DNA from: Streptomyces albospinus
Lineage (GTDB): Bacteria > Actinomycetota > Actinomycetes > Streptomycetales > Streptomycetaceae
Length of the DNA: 64,000 bases
Direction: 5' to 3'
Assembly: GCF_014648695.1 (NCBI RefSeq)
Contig: NZ_BMRP01000001.1
Span: 1 to 64,000, forward strand
Shown one piece after another: positions 63,931-64,000 of this stretch (the first letter of the stretch is position 1; every line of letters starts with the position of its first letter). Below the pieces are notes generated by a model. The model worked only from the letters and a program-made list of their open reading frames with translations, made no database searches and had not been told where the DNA came from. A program made the position numbers and the translations under genes.

Positions 63931-64000
63931 AGCCCAGACAGAAAGCCCTCGACAACGGCTGGGGCTGGGTCCTCGGCGTCAGCGGCCAGGAATGCCGCGT
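63927..64000 (+). CDS. Start of a further phage gene, cut by the window edge
   Basis: ATG 63927 overlaps the previous stop (ATGA); KPRQKALDNGWGWVLGVSGQ is visible before the edge. Confidence 0.5.
   Translation, partial: MKPRQKALDNGWGWVLGVSGQECR

Overview
The window is high-GC actinobacterial DNA and almost certainly comes from Streptomyces or a close relative. The signs are GC-rich third codon positions, many GTG and TTG starts, stop/start overlaps of the GTGA and ATGA type, an Scr1-like XRE/DUF5753 regulator with its DUF6879 partner, and Streptomyces-type tyrosine integrases. It is accessory DNA from end to end. Species identity cannot be read from the sequence.

Region 1 (1-12.3 kb) looks like a defence island built by repeated integration. 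The 3' part of a tyrosine recombinase gene (1-600) is followed by a Vsr nickase divergent from a C5 methyltransferase and its overlapping putative restriction endonuclease (1157-4295). Next comes a frameshifted second integrase (about 4633-5224). After it lies a 195-bp repeat (5180-5374) that recurs with the same length at 12090-12284. Between the two copies lie tandem paralogous PD-(D/E)XK nuclease-helicase genes with a shared upstream repeat, a dead adenine methyltransferase with an in-frame TAG, and a VapBC toxin-antitoxin pair.

Region 2 (12.5-20.4 kb) holds a predicted membrane-anchored protein and then a tight minus-strand operon (18124 to 13667). The operon encodes a degenerate Nudix protein, a 28-residue membrane peptide, a diaminopimelate-epimerase-like protein, a D-Ala-D-Ala-ligase-like ATP-grasp enzyme, a C39-like cysteine peptidase, and a stand-alone MurF C-terminal domain. 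I do not recognise this set as a described pathway. Upstream lies an XRE/DUF6879 regulatory unit; both units have GGCAAGTT repeats in front of them.

Region 3 (about 20 kb to the right edge) is a large siphovirus-like prophage or phage-derived element. Late genes run on the minus strand from HNH and terminase (51 kb) through portal, MuF-like protein, scaffold, capsid, connectors, tail tube, frameshifted tail chaperone, tape measure, baseplate and S74 tail fibre to endolysin and holin (31.4 kb). Replication and early genes (28.9-20.5 kb, minus) include a Cas4/RecB-like nuclease, DnaB/RecA-like ATPase, Holliday-junction-resolvase-like nuclease, split primase, metallophosphoesterase and a split sigma-like pair. 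A plus-strand block at 29-31.3 kb carries an initiator-like protein downstream of two perfect 18-bp repeats. The right arm (51.4-64 kb, plus) is a run of small, often acidic or zinc-ribbon proteins with ArdA antirestriction, a C5 methyltransferase and an HTH-dNMP kinase fusion.

The phage block is marked by a dispersed 13-bp inverted repeat, GTNA-ACCTG-TNAC. I counted 14 exact copies, all between 22.7 and 63 kb, several directly abutting strong GC hairpins. It is a candidate operator/stoperator system. The terminase large-subunit frame contains an in-frame UGA next to the presumed P-loop, so packaging may be defective. No phage integrase or obvious repressor is visible inside the window.
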